30,603 bases of DNA. It comes from a virus. Below, piece after piece: positions 12,001 through 19,469 of the stretch. The notes under the pieces were generated by a model. It was not told the origin of the DNA, did no database searches, and worked only from the letters and a program-made list of their open reading frames with translations. The DNA is taken from positions 1 through 30,603 of IMG/VR virus record IMGVR_UViG_3300021599_000343. One strand, given 5' to 3'. A program made the translations under genes and the position numbers. Within the stretch, counting starts at the first letter, position 1. Each line of letters starts with the position of its first letter.

Positions 12001-12544
12001 TACCGTAGATTGTGTCTTTTGCATCAGGATTGCCAAACTTTCGTGTTGCTGGCAAGGCTGCATTTATTATTTTGATAAACTGATCGTACCAGTTAGGGTT
12101 TGCAGGATCGTTCCAGCTAATTGTCTGCCCTGTTAAATTTCTGCCGTTGCTGTCGTAGACAATCTGTGTTGTACTTACTGAAGTAAACTTTAAAAACCCG
12201 CTAGCAGGCACATTTCTTTTGGCTTTATAACTTAATAATCTAGCTAGACGTAGCACTGACTCGCGGCGTTCTGCCAGCTCTAGGAAGTTTTCTCGAGCAT
12301 TTAGATCCGTGCGGAAACTTATGCTTTGTCCTAAAAAGGCTATAAGATCAATTAGAGCAAGGTACTCAGAACTTTCAATGTAATCATTAAAATCTTCAGG
12401 ATAGTTTTCACGGATGTAACTGATCATTACCCTGCGAAGGTTTTCAAAGTCGTAGCTTTGAAAATCTGCGTTTTGAAAACTTTGGTAAATTCTTTTCCAG
12501 TCTTCTGCTACTAAAAGTCTATTTTGGCGATCGGTTGCTGACAT
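9044..12544 (-). CDS. gp6: Baseplate wedge subunit gp6
   Basis: This is the T4 gp6-type (baseplate J superfamily) wedge protein that joins neighbouring wedges in the inner baseplate ring. The N-terminus is diagnostic of the marine gp6 family: a stretch with ENLRRVMISYIRENYPEDFN and YLALIDLIAFLGQSISFRTD, then NARENFLELAERRESVLRLA. At 1166 residues it is much longer than T4 gp6 (about 660), which is usual for marine T4-like phages. The middle is made of beta-rich repeats. It lies 53 nt after gp25, with a late-promoter match in the gap (12566-12573), so it can be transcribed alone as well as from the upstream operon. A weak GGGA lies before the ATG. Its TAA overlaps the ATG of the giant downstream gene. 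Confidence 0.92.
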   Translation of the reverse strand: MSATDRQNRLLVAEDWKRIYQSFQNADFQSYDFENLRRVMISYIRENYPEDFNDYIESSEYLALIDLIAFLGQSISFRTDLNARENFLELAERRESVLRLARLLSYKAKRNVPASGFLKFTSVSTTQIVYDSNGRNLTGQTISWNDPANPNWYDQFIKIINAALPATRKFGNPDAKDTIYGIPSEQYRFQGANTDVPVYSFTKTVDGRSMTFEVVSTAFSGESEIYEEPPSIANRLSFIYRDDGKGNGSSNTGFFLHFRQGTLNQGTFAVTQPATDETVDVDAVNINNNDVWLYKLDQNGIENEYWAQVPSFEGNNIIYNSLNKSIRNIYGVVTRANDKISLVFSDGVFGNLPLGTFRVYYRTSNGLNYTINPKDVKNITIDIPYVSNTGQLETMTVTLGLQSSVSNSSPAETNDNIKARAPATYYTQNRMITAEDYNISPLSVSQQIGKIKAVNRSASGISRYFDLVDPTGKYSKTNLFADDGIVYKQEYIDSFKFSYATRTDIEAVIYNQVTDNLKLTNLKHFYYSKFDRPNTSELGIKWIIKTSDTNQVTGYFKDDITTTIQKVGTFATGTNTLKYITVGSLLKFRAPANYYFDKSNNNKLVLGNPTSTNATQILWTKVVAISGDGTSGGTGELVDGSGPIVLNDIIPSAYNKTTSTTELQTAPQLEEIIPAWKTALDSATVASMVDLIFANKSFGLRYDSESRSWKIIISSNLNTINVFSLGRAGDATNQNVDSSWLLLFNTDSEQYTVTSRLVRYIFESNQQVRFYFDSSDKIYDSRTNTVVKDKIKILSINTQPNNITSFTYDRDWEVTEEFKGLDGYIDTKKIQITFSDSDDDGIVDNPNLFEEIVPTVTIPPVKNQFIVLEKYVITQGQEDYRFISNDDDKILIRQNKLSVSSGDLQKLGSYFYFVEENFVAQLNADDVFEPSLNYKVYAGRSGLKFQYIHNADYEARIDPGLTNLIDIYVLTKEYDIQYRQYINGSKTVEPLAPSSDELFNLLSPELNKIKSISDEIIYHPVKYKVLFGSKATSDVQATFKVVKNDEIVISDNDIKSRVLTAIAEFFSLENWEFGDNFYFSELSTYVMNRLSPNIVNFIVVPKQSDLSFGSLYEIRSEKDQLFINGATIDDIEIITAITASKIKSAGQIAVESTLASKQSVNSSGSN

Positions 12545-12565
12545 ATCTGTTTCCCATTATACAGA

Positions 12566-12573
12566 TATTTATT
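12566..12573 (-). promoter_or_regulatory. Late promoter match before gp6
   Basis: The minus strand reads AATAAATA, a full match to the NATAAATA late element recognised by gp55 sigma in T4-like phages. It lies in the 53-nt gp25-gp6 gap, about 21 nt before the gp6 ATG, which is a sensible distance for a short leader. In AT-rich DNA an 8-mer can occur by chance; the placement is what supports it. Confidence 0.55.
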
Positions 12574-12597
12574 GAAATTTATTATGTGAGTATTTAA

Positions 12598-13041
12598 TTA
12601 CCCTAGTAGACCGTTGGCTTCATCGAATCGTAAACGAAGAGATTCTTGAATGTTATAAGGCAAGTAAACAAGATCGCATTCTATCTGTATGCCTGTTTCA
12701 TACGCAGTGACAGTAACACTCTGCGCTACAATTCTTGGATCATAGTTAATGATTGTTTCAACGTTTTTAACAATAATTTCTTTAATATCTTCTGTGAGTG
12801 GCTCAAATATCAAGTCCCAGATCACAGTACCAAATTCAGGCTGTTCTAATCTTTCTCCCATTCTTATGTGAAAATGGTTGATTAAATCTTGTTTGATCAA
12901 TGCAAGATCAAACAAGGCAAAACTCTTGCTGTCTCCGCTAATTGTGCTGAAACCTTTGTAGGTTTTTGAACCGGGCACATTAGGACGGCCGGCTGGACCG
13001 TTAACAACAATTTTATCGTAGAGTTTTTGATTAGCTGTCAT
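12598..13041 (-). CDS. gp25: Baseplate wedge subunit gp25
   Basis: This 147-residue protein is of the gp25/GPW family, close to T4 gp25 (132 aa). Family features include the central segment with LALIKQDLINHFHIRMGER followed by EQPEFGTVIWDLIFEPLTE, then a beta strand ending in DLVYLPYNIQESLRLRFD. In T4 it sits in the wedge core with gp6 and gp53 and serves as the nucleation site for sheath polymerisation. It begins 10 nt after the gp5 stop, with a purine-rich GAAGAG inside the end of gp5 as likely ribosome site. It is followed by the promoter-bearing gap before gp6. The gp5-gp25-gp6 order fits a marine T4-like baseplate cluster. Confidence 0.93.
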   Translation of the reverse strand: MTANQKLYDKIVVNGPAGRPNVPGSKTYKGFSTISGDSKSFALFDLALIKQDLINHFHIRMGERLEQPEFGTVIWDLIFEPLTEDIKEIIVKNVETIINYDPRIVAQSVTVTAYETGIQIECDLVYLPYNIQESLRLRFDEANGLLG

Positions 13042-13051
13042 AGTATAGTAT

Positions 13052-14713
13052 TTACTCTTCTAAACCTTCTTGGCCAGGAGGTTGTATTTTAGCAAAAGTA
13101 TCCGTTATTGTACTGTATTTTTTCCAGTAATCTGGCACTGGAATAGCTGCGCCGGCTTCTCTATCGGTGAGTTCTGGTTTAAAGTTCAGCGGATCTAAAT
13201 TCTCATGATGCGGCCACGGTTCATGTGTGGGTATACGCAACATAATGCTTTCTGGTAATGTTCCGTCTGCTTCATCTGGGTTTTCAAAAGTAGACAACGG
13301 CTCAGGTGGCGTTGCAGGTGTTGCGGGTCCTGCATCCTCAGCAATGCCTGAGTTAAAATTAATATTTCCGCCGTCTATAGCTGTATTTGCCGCTTTAATT
13401 GTAAAGTCGCCAGAACTAGATACTACACTTGCTCCGCCTACATTAAGGTTAAGATCTGCGCCTGTTGTTACATTAACAGCACCGCCTGTTGTGACATCCA
13501 AAGTAGCTGCAAACGATTGTGCCACTGCTCCAGTTACAGTTTCGTCTTTTGTTCCATCAACTTGAATTGTAACTTTTCCATTTACAATACAAATTTTATC
13601 TGTACCTACTTCTGTTTGGTGTCGCTCTTTTACTTTTAAATTAAAATTACGACCAACTTCTATGTTAAAATCTCTATCAGCATAAAAGTTAAAATCTTGT
13701 TTAGTATGTACACTTATGCTGTCTTCAGCATAGATATCTATTTTTCCATCACTGCTTAATTCAATCCAACTTGTGCCTCGACTGTTGCTGATGTAGATTA
13801 AATCTTCACTGTTGTGTAACAGAATTTGATGTCCTGTTCTTGTACGAATACGGAATAGTTCATTGTGAGGAGCATCTGGTAAGCCATCTATTTCATCTTG
13901 CTCAACAGCAGCATAATCTGGCGGACCTTCGCTGGCTGTAGTTCGTCTTAAAAATTTGTCGTCGCCGTCGTCCATGACAAAACTAGTTCCGCCTAGTCGG
14001 CTTACAAAAGCCGCGGCAATTTTGTGCTCTGCTTTACCTACTTTGGCTTTTTTGGCGCCGGGGCGTTTATCTACAGGTCCTGGAGTACTGATACCAAACA
14101 CTGAACTAGGAATTTCTCTACGAGCACTACTGGTAGTAATACCTCTAGTGTCATCTTCTAACAATCCCTGAGTGTCTAAAGCTGTCTTCAGTGGAGAAGA
14201 AGGTTTAAGAATGGCTGTAGGATCGGCTGTTGTAGCCTGTGCTATTTTATTATATTCAGCTGCGGGTAAACGTTTTGCATCACCGTGTCTTGAGTTAGTT
14301 TCTTCGTCTAAATTAAACTCAGTGGCGGCATGACCCGGTACTGCAAAATTCATAGCATTGTCTCGAACACATCCTATCCAGTAACCCTGTTTAGCATCGC
14401 CGTCAACAAATATCACCATTACCAGTGTTCCAACATCTGGAGGAACAAACCAGAATCCATAACTCTTTTGTGTGTTGTTATAGTCGTCTGGATCTTCACC
14501 CACAAAGTCAACATTAGTTTGTCCAGCAAACGGACTCAGATATTTTACCTGGTGTAATTGACCTGTTCTAGCTTCATCGTTGCCTACTTCGTGCAATAAC
14601 TGCACTTCTAGAATGCCCATATATGTTGGGTCTAGATGACTGACAATCTTTGCTAGATAAGGACCCGGGCTAGTTTTTTGACCGCCGGGCAGGTCTCTTA
14701 TTTCTTCTGGCAT
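13052..14713 (-). CDS. gp5: Baseplate hub/spike protein gp5, without lysozyme domain
   Basis: The N-terminal ~140 residues form the OB-fold expected of gp5/VgrG proteins (PYLAKIVSHLDPTYMG; SYGFWFVPPDVGTLVMVIF; GYWIGCVRD). The C-terminal half has the VgrG-type transition (RIRTRTGHQILLHN; GTSWIELSSDGKIDIYAEDS) leading into repeated short beta strands, as in the needle-like beta helix. T4 gp5 carries a lysozyme domain between these parts. Here that space (about residues 140-265) is a Pro/Ala/Lys-rich linker with SSVFGISTPGP and LGGTSFVMDDGDD and no lysozyme sequence, as in marine phages. The length of 553 aa compares with 575 in T4. The start overlaps the previous stop as TAATG with GGGAGG upstream. 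It would form the membrane-piercing spike at the baseplate centre. Confidence 0.9.
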   Translation of the reverse strand: MPEEIRDLPGGQKTSPGPYLAKIVSHLDPTYMGILEVQLLHEVGNDEARTGQLHQVKYLSPFAGQTNVDFVGEDPDDYNNTQKSYGFWFVPPDVGTLVMVIFVDGDAKQGYWIGCVRDNAMNFAVPGHAATEFNLDEETNSRHGDAKRLPAAEYNKIAQATTADPTAILKPSSPLKTALDTQGLLEDDTRGITTSSARREIPSSVFGISTPGPVDKRPGAKKAKVGKAEHKIAAAFVSRLGGTSFVMDDGDDKFLRRTTASEGPPDYAAVEQDEIDGLPDAPHNELFRIRTRTGHQILLHNSEDLIYISNSRGTSWIELSSDGKIDIYAEDSISVHTKQDFNFYADRDFNIEVGRNFNLKVKERHQTEVGTDKICIVNGKVTIQVDGTKDETVTGAVAQSFAATLDVTTGGAVNVTTGADLNLNVGGASVVSSSGDFTIKAANTAIDGGNINFNSGIAEDAGPATPATPPEPLSTFENPDEADGTLPESIMLRIPTHEPWPHHENLDPLNFKPELTDREAGAAIPVPDYWKKYSTITDTFAKIQPPGQEGLEE

Positions 14714-17184
14714 TAGATAGTGCCTCCCGGTATTACATCTCTATCTGTTGCTGGTGTTGAAGTTACACTGCCGTCAGTGCCAACTGCCAGTGTTGATCCG
14801 TCGTCAAATGTTTGCAACGTTGAACCGTCATCTGAAACTATTGTTGGTCCTATGAATGGATTTCCAGGAGTAAATGTCAACGATGGTTTTGTTGGTGCTG
14901 GAATTTCTTGCCCCATTAATCTAACCATTTTTAAGCTTTGTGTAAATCTGCCGCGTTGGAAAAAACTTTCTACTCTTAACACTCTATATATTCCACTAAA
15001 TTTTGAAATTGAACTTGTAGTTGCAAGGTCGTACATTCCAGTTGATATATCAATATCTACCGGACTTCTAAAATTAACTATAACATGAACTTCTCCATTT
15101 TGATAGTTCATTGACCCGTCAGCTGTGATGTGGGGATTGTCTGTTGATACTGCGCTGTAGTTGCCCATGCCGCTGTCACCAATAAAATACGGATCCCCTA
15201 ATATAGTTAAGTTAAGTCCAATCATGTCAACTCCAGAAGTGATTACATCGTGTAGTTGTCTAGAAGCTATGCTGGCGTTGTCGTCTATACCGCCACCGCC
15301 TTTATATGCGGTTTGTGTAAGAACTCCATCTTTTACCTGTGCTTGAGGAATAGAATTAGGACCGGGGGCTTTGCCTGGGGCACTAGCGTTGCTTGGATCA
15401 TCTGCTGATTCTGCGGCACCGCCTGTATTCTTTTTAGTTTCTAATCCGGCATTATTTCGTCCACTGTCTGCACTCAACGACTTGTAAAATCCTGCTTTAA
15501 AATCAATATCCCAGTCTATAATGTCTGTATTTTTTCCAGTATAGATATAGTTGTACTCTTTTAACACTTTAAGTTTGGCTTCTTTAGTTCCCGGAAGACC
15601 TTGGTTAACTGGCATGAATGCGCTGGCGTTAACAGAGTATGGCACTACTCTGTACATGATTAATTTTGGTTTGACACCAGTTTTAGCAATGTTAGCATCT
15701 GTGGGAATATTATAAAGATGTGTTTCTATTCTCCACCACTGTATGTTGCCTTCTTTGCTGAGCTGTTGTAGAGCAGTTCTTCCATACTCACTCATAATAA
15801 TAACTTGATTAATAGCATTGATTACATCTGTACCTTGTGCAAATTTAAACACACCGTCTGACGGTTTTATTTGAACATTGCCTCGTTTATAAATTCCTGT
15901 CTGCTCATCATAGGTAAGATTGTCTTTGGCAAATGGAGTATCTCCTCTATTGTAAAGATTAAATCCCATGGTACTTTTGCCAACATCATTGACTGTGCCA
16001 TCTACTTGAATCTGTGTTTTGTTCAGCTGACCTTTACTGGTAGTGAGTCCAAGTTTAGCAAAAAAATCTCCTACTACAGGTGCTTGATTAGGATTTACAG
16101 TAGCTTGATCTAGTGTTGGTGGTGGGGCATAATCTCCAGTTTTAAGATCATTTGGAAAACTAATTAAAATTTGATCTGGTACATTGACATCTTTACGTTT
16201 TACAGCTTCTGCTAGTCTATCATTTAGAATTCTTTGTAGACTATTTTCGCCTGTCTGTAACATTTCTATTACACTTTGGCCTTGTATAGAAATATCAGTT
16301 TTAAGCTGTGAGTATATTGTAGAATATGCTTTTTCATTCCACGGATACGCTTTTATATCATACTCGCTGCCTTTGCCTGTTACTTTCATCTGCACAGTCA
16401 TTAACTTTAACGGAATATATTTTGTAGTCTTGTCAATCTGTGCATTTTGTGTGTTTGCATCCAGGTGGCCTTTAAATTCAATTGTCAGCAATAAAGGAAC
16501 ATCTAAATAATTTTTGTGACCTGCTGTTAACGCAGCTGTCTGTAGAGATTCAAAAAATAATCCCATACTGTAAGGCTCAACAACTTTAAAACCTATGCCA
16601 GTTGAGTTAGTATTACCTGTAGTTTTTTCAAACCCAATAATTCCTCGAACTTCTAAATTTTCAATGAAAAAATCATACCCGCCTTGTTTATTATAAGGGG
16701 GCTTGTATGACAACGGTATTCTGTCCATTGGAGAACCGTTACCGCTTTTTAACATCAGCGGACCTATTACACCTTTTCTGTAAGTTTCATTTGGAAAATT
16801 AATAGATACATCATCTAATACACTCAATGTAAACAGATAATTTACAGATGAGTAGTAACTTAAAACGTTCGGTAGTCTTTCTCCTGGAGGAATACCTAGA
16901 CTTTCTATGGTTAATTTTTTTGTAGCATTTTCAAATAGGTTACCATAATTGTCAACGTTCTTTTTGGCATTTTGTATTGCAGTTTCTGCTGTGGACAATC
17001 CAGGTATTGCTCCTGTGATGTTTGAAAAAGTTTTTTCAATTCCCTGTCCAATTGAACCTATTGCATTTTTTAATGTGTCACCGGCAGAACTTAACCCCTG
17101 GGCCAGACTTGAAGACGACAGAGTTTTATTAACTTTAGTGCTTAAATTTGTGGCGGCGGCGCCTACATCAAAACCAAATCCCAT
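14713..17184 (-). CDS. Large baseplate hub protein, gp27-like candidate
   Basis: This 823-residue protein lies between gp53 and gp5, one base after the gp53 stop and overlapping gp5 by TAATG. The first ~80 residues are small and amphipathic. The segment with VNYLFTLSVLDDVSINFPNE, then YDFFIENLEVRGIIGFEKTT and SMGLFFESLQTAA resembles tail-hub (gp27/gp44 type) domain I. A C-terminal part (IGLNLTILGDPYFIG ... FSGIYRVLRVESFFQRGRFTQSLKMVRL) looks like the closing beta domain of hub proteins. The window has no other gp27 candidate and gp5 needs such a partner, so the hub ring role is inferred from fold hints and position. It is about twice the length of T4 gp27 (391 aa). The tail is Thr/Ser/Gly/Asp-rich, of low complexity. 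Confidence 0.6.
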   Translation of the reverse strand: MGFGFDVGAAATNLSTKVNKTLSSSSLAQGLSSAGDTLKNAIGSIGQGIEKTFSNITGAIPGLSTAETAIQNAKKNVDNYGNLFENATKKLTIESLGIPPGERLPNVLSYYSSVNYLFTLSVLDDVSINFPNETYRKGVIGPLMLKSGNGSPMDRIPLSYKPPYNKQGGYDFFIENLEVRGIIGFEKTTGNTNSTGIGFKVVEPYSMGLFFESLQTAALTAGHKNYLDVPLLLTIEFKGHLDANTQNAQIDKTTKYIPLKLMTVQMKVTGKGSEYDIKAYPWNEKAYSTIYSQLKTDISIQGQSVIEMLQTGENSLQRILNDRLAEAVKRKDVNVPDQILISFPNDLKTGDYAPPPTLDQATVNPNQAPVVGDFFAKLGLTTSKGQLNKTQIQVDGTVNDVGKSTMGFNLYNRGDTPFAKDNLTYDEQTGIYKRGNVQIKPSDGVFKFAQGTDVINAINQVIIMSEYGRTALQQLSKEGNIQWWRIETHLYNIPTDANIAKTGVKPKLIMYRVVPYSVNASAFMPVNQGLPGTKEAKLKVLKEYNYIYTGKNTDIIDWDIDFKAGFYKSLSADSGRNNAGLETKKNTGGAAESADDPSNASAPGKAPGPNSIPQAQVKDGVLTQTAYKGGGGIDDNASIASRQLHDVITSGVDMIGLNLTILGDPYFIGDSGMGNYSAVSTDNPHITADGSMNYQNGEVHVIVNFRSPVDIDISTGMYDLATTSSISKFSGIYRVLRVESFFQRGRFTQSLKMVRLMGQEIPAPTKPSLTFTPGNPFIGPTIVSDDGSTLQTFDDGSTLAVGTDGSVTSTPATDRDVIPGGTI

Positions 17185-17185
17185 T

Positions 17186-17488
17186 TTATAATCCTAATAC
17201 TTTAAATAGTCCTGCTTTTTTAGGAATGTAAATTTCAGTTCCTGGGACAAAATCGTAAATTGGGTCTTGTAGCCTATCTAAATTTCTTTGAGTAAAGACC
17301 CACCATAACTTATGTGTGCCGTAGAGGTCATAGGCCAACAAATCTGGTCTATGAGTATATTGAGGTTCAATCTTATAAACAAAATCATCTGCTTCGGCAG
17401 CAACTGGACGAATTGCTAAAATATCCAGATAGTTTTGTATAGTTTGTGTATTGTACCAAGGACTGGTACCAGCATATCTAGCAGCCAT
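17186..17488 (-). CDS. gp53: Baseplate wedge subunit gp53
   Basis: This 100-residue protein matches the gp53 wedge family: SPWYNTQTIQNYLDIL near the N-terminus, then YTHRPDLLAYDLYGTHKLWWVF and a C-terminal LysM-like tail (DPIYDFVPGTEIYIPKK). T4 gp53 (196 aa) is longer; this short form keeps the conserved core. In T4 it clamps the wedge and joins neighbouring wedges through its LysM-like domain. The ATG overlaps the gp48 stop (TAATG), with GGAGGA eight bases before as a strong ribosome site. The 823-residue hub gene starts one base after its stop. Confidence 0.9.
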   Translation of the reverse strand: MAARYAGTSPWYNTQTIQNYLDILAIRPVAAEADDFVYKIEPQYTHRPDLLAYDLYGTHKLWWVFTQRNLDRLQDPIYDFVPGTEIYIPKKAGLFKVLGL

Positions 17489-18525
17489 TAAATGTATCCT
17501 CCAGAAATATATTCACCGCTGACAAATTTCTGTAGACTGAACTGTCTCATTGCTTCTCTACTGTAGATTGGTTGTAGAGTAACAGTCATTGAACTTTTTA
17601 CCGGTACCCATGAGTTACCAGCAGATCCAAATGGGCCGCCGTTAGGTAATGGTTGGCCTGTTAATAGGGCGCCGACACCGGCAATGGCCCCACCAATAGC
17701 TCCTGCTTGACCTAGTTGATTAGCTAATCTATTATTTCCTAGCGCACCAGCAAGGCCTGCTAGCTGGCCAACAGTGCCAGAAATACCGGCAATTGAAGAT
17801 AAGACTCCGCCTCCTGCGGAAGTGCCTACTGCTGCTACAGCAGCAGAAGTATTGATATAATTTACGTCAGCGGGCAATTCGATTGTAAAACTTTTTACAA
17901 CAACGGGTACATTTTTAAAAACATAATCACCGTAGCCGTTTAATTTTAAAATTGGTGGAGGGTTACCTTGTAGTGCGCCGTCGCCTGTGAACATTTTTGT
18001 ACAGCTACGCAACATATGAACTGCGGCCAGCCAATACGCACCTTGTGCAGAGTCTTCAACATTAAAAGGTGCAGTTATTTGAATAGTATCTGCTCTACTG
18101 CCTGTATAGTGTATAAAGCTGTAGTTTTGATGAGTTAATGCCACATCTTCATAGTTGGCAGAACTAGTTATGCTGATACTAGGAGTATAAGGAAAAATTA
18201 ATCCGTTAGCTTGAACTAATGGTTGTAGGATTCCACTGCTCTTAAAAGCTGCCGGAACACTTAAACGCACACGCCAGTCGCCAGCAGCGTCATCACCGCC
18301 AAAACTTACACCTGCAGGGCCAGTGGCTTGTGTTCCGTTGGCGCCCGGTTTGGCTCCTAAACTTCGTAATGCGGAGATTAATCCAGCTGGATTAGATAAA
18401 TTATTAAGGGCACCGGCTAGCGCAGAAGCCGTTTTAAGCCCGCCTTGAAGTGCCCCTAATGCACTATTGGCAGTACCAAGTGCCGAAGAAGCCGCTTTTG
18501 TTACTGTATCTATACCTGGAATCAT
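17488..18525 (-). CDS. gp48: Baseplate tail tube cap, gp48-like
   Basis: This is the first gene of the leftward baseplate operon, 345 residues. The N-terminus is Ala/Gly/Ser-rich and helical. A central part (DWRVRLSVPAAF, NGLIFPYTPSISITSSANYEDV, SFIHYTGSRADTIQITAPFN) is typical of marine gp48/gp54-type proteins that sit between hub and tail tube and start tube assembly. A second low-complexity Ala/Gly segment (about 225-290) separates this from a conserved C-terminal strand (MTVTLQPIYSREAMRQFSLQKF). AGGGGA precedes the ATG as ribosome site. It could instead be assigned to gp54, since the two T4 proteins have related folds; only one copy is present here. Confidence 0.7.
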   Translation of the reverse strand: MIPGIDTVTKAASSALGTANSALGALQGGLKTASALAGALNNLSNPAGLISALRSLGAKPGANGTQATGPAGVSFGGDDAAGDWRVRLSVPAAFKSSGILQPLVQANGLIFPYTPSISITSSANYEDVALTHQNYSFIHYTGSRADTIQITAPFNVEDSAQGAYWLAAVHMLRSCTKMFTGDGALQGNPPPILKLNGYGDYVFKNVPVVVKSFTIELPADVNYINTSAAVAAVGTSAGGGVLSSIAGISGTVGQLAGLAGALGNNRLANQLGQAGAIGGAIAGVGALLTGQPLPNGGPFGSAGNSWVPVKSSMTVTLQPIYSREAMRQFSLQKFVSGEYISGGYI

Positions 18526-18546
18526 TATTTTTCCCCTTTGGTGTAT

Positions 18547-18554
18547 TATTTAGT
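18547..18554 (-). promoter_or_regulatory. Weak late-promoter match before the gp48-gp53-gp5-gp25 operon
   Basis: The minus strand reads ACTAAATA, one base off NATAAATA, 21 nt before the gp48 ATG. It is the only candidate late element for the first baseplate operon. It shares one base with the -35 box of the divergent gp55 promoter. The mismatch keeps confidence low. Confidence 0.3.
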
Positions 18555-18582
18555 TGACAAAATTAAGTGCATAGTTTATAAT
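18554..18582 (+). promoter_or_regulatory. Consensus sigma-70 early promoter for gp55
   Basis: TTGACA (18554-18559) and TATAAT (18577-18582) are perfect consensus boxes with a 17-bp spacer, the optimal length. Transcription would start about 18589, giving a short leader before the gp55 ATG at 18603. A strong unmodified host-type promoter in a T4-like phage is the mark of early transcription. Confidence 0.9.
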
Positions 18583-18602
18583 GTTAGGAAACTAGGAATA
18601 AT

Positions 18603-19424
18603 ATGAAAGTTAACTATCTTAATAACAAAGATCTATTAGACGAAATACATAAAAGCAAAAATACATTCTGTTCGTTTTCTAAACCAGAATATCATCAATA
18701 CGATATTATTTTACCTAGTTTAGAAAAGATCAACATACGTACTGTTGCAGAAGCCAAACGTAATCGTGCTAAACGTCTTTCTCAAATTGAATTTGAATCC
18801 CGCAAAGCAGCCGGAGAAAAAATCAAGCAGGCAGACTGCGAAATAGATTATAAAAAAATCCCCAAACTAGATTTAGTGTTTAGAATTATGACGTTTGATC
18901 ATATTCCTCTAAACAACACTCGTAAAAAGAATCCTAAAACACTAGCAGACCATAGAGACAAAGTAAACTTTCCACCATTCCAGCATTGGAAATTTAATGA
19001 TGCTGATATATTAGAGTGTGTGGGCAAGAGTCACTGGAAGGGCCCGTTGGATACTGGTAAGTTTGATAAAGATCACGGGCAGGTCACTAATACACTGGCT
19101 CGCATGTACATCAAACTCTGTGAACGATATGCTACCCGTGGCAACGTTCGTGGCTACACCTACAATGATGAAATGAAAGGGCAGGCTATTTTACAGCTTA
19201 CACAGATTGGTCTACAGTTTGATGAATCAAAATCAAACAACCCATTTGCTTATTTTACTGCCGCTGTTACCAATTCATTTGTTAGAGTAATTAACATTGA
19301 AAAACGAAATCAAAATATTCGAGACGATCTGCTAGAAATTAACGGCATGAATCCAAGTTACACTAGAACAGGTGAAGGAGACTATGCCAATGCGGTTCGT
19401 CGAAATGAAACAGCTGAGGATTGA
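18603..19424 (+). CDS. gp55: Late-transcription sigma factor gp55
   Basis: gp55 binds host RNA polymerase core and recognises the late promoter element. The N-terminus (YLNNKDLLDEIH) matches the start of T4 gp55 (YVNNKELLQAI). Residues ~165-240 correspond to T4 sigma region 2: GNVRGYTYNDEMKGQAIL, then FDESKSNNPFAYFTAAVTNSF and VRVINIEKRN. At 273 residues it is longer than T4 gp55 (185). The extra ~120 residues lie between these two parts and include a conserved-looking block VFRIMTFDHIPL and NFPPFQHWKF. I believe this insert is shared by marine relatives, but that is from memory. AGGAA precedes the ATG by 4 nt. It is the first gene after the consensus early promoter, and its TGA lies inside the -35 box of the next promoter. 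Confidence 0.87.
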   Translation: MKVNYLNNKDLLDEIHKSKNTFCSFSKPEYHQYDIILPSLEKINIRTVAEAKRNRAKRLSQIEFESRKAAGEKIKQADCEIDYKKIPKLDLVFRIMTFDHIPLNNTRKKNPKTLADHRDKVNFPPFQHWKFNDADILECVGKSHWKGPLDTGKFDKDHGQVTNTLARMYIKLCERYATRGNVRGYTYNDEMKGQAILQLTQIGLQFDESKSNNPFAYFTAAVTNSFVRVINIEKRNQNIRDDLLEINGMNPSYTRTGEGDYANAVRRNETAED

Positions 19425-19449
19425 CAGATATAAAAATTTACACTATACT
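19421..19449 (+). promoter_or_regulatory. Second sigma-70 promoter, for gp47-gp46, embedded in the gp55 stop
   Basis: TTGACA (19421-19426) and TATACT (19444-19449) with a 17-bp spacer form a near-consensus sigma-70 promoter. The -35 box contains the gp55 stop codon (TGA 19422-19424). The start would be about 19456, only ~14 nt before the gp47 TTG. Inverted repeats overlap it: TGACAG (19422-19427) with CTGTCA (19448-19453), and CTGTC-A-GACAG (19448-19458), which could be an operator or the base of a hairpin. Confidence 0.8.
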
Positions 19450-19469
19450 GTCAGACAGGAGAAATAAAT

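Noticed and set aside
13042-13056. Late promoter before gp25 (minus AGTAAATA)
   Set aside because: One mismatch, lies in the gp5 end with almost no room for a leader, and the operon is already continuous.
13227-13565. 112-codon plus-strand ORF inside gp5
   Set aside because: Antisense shadow of the repetitive gp5 C-terminus; Ser/Pro/Ala-rich, no ribosome site, no recognisable domain.
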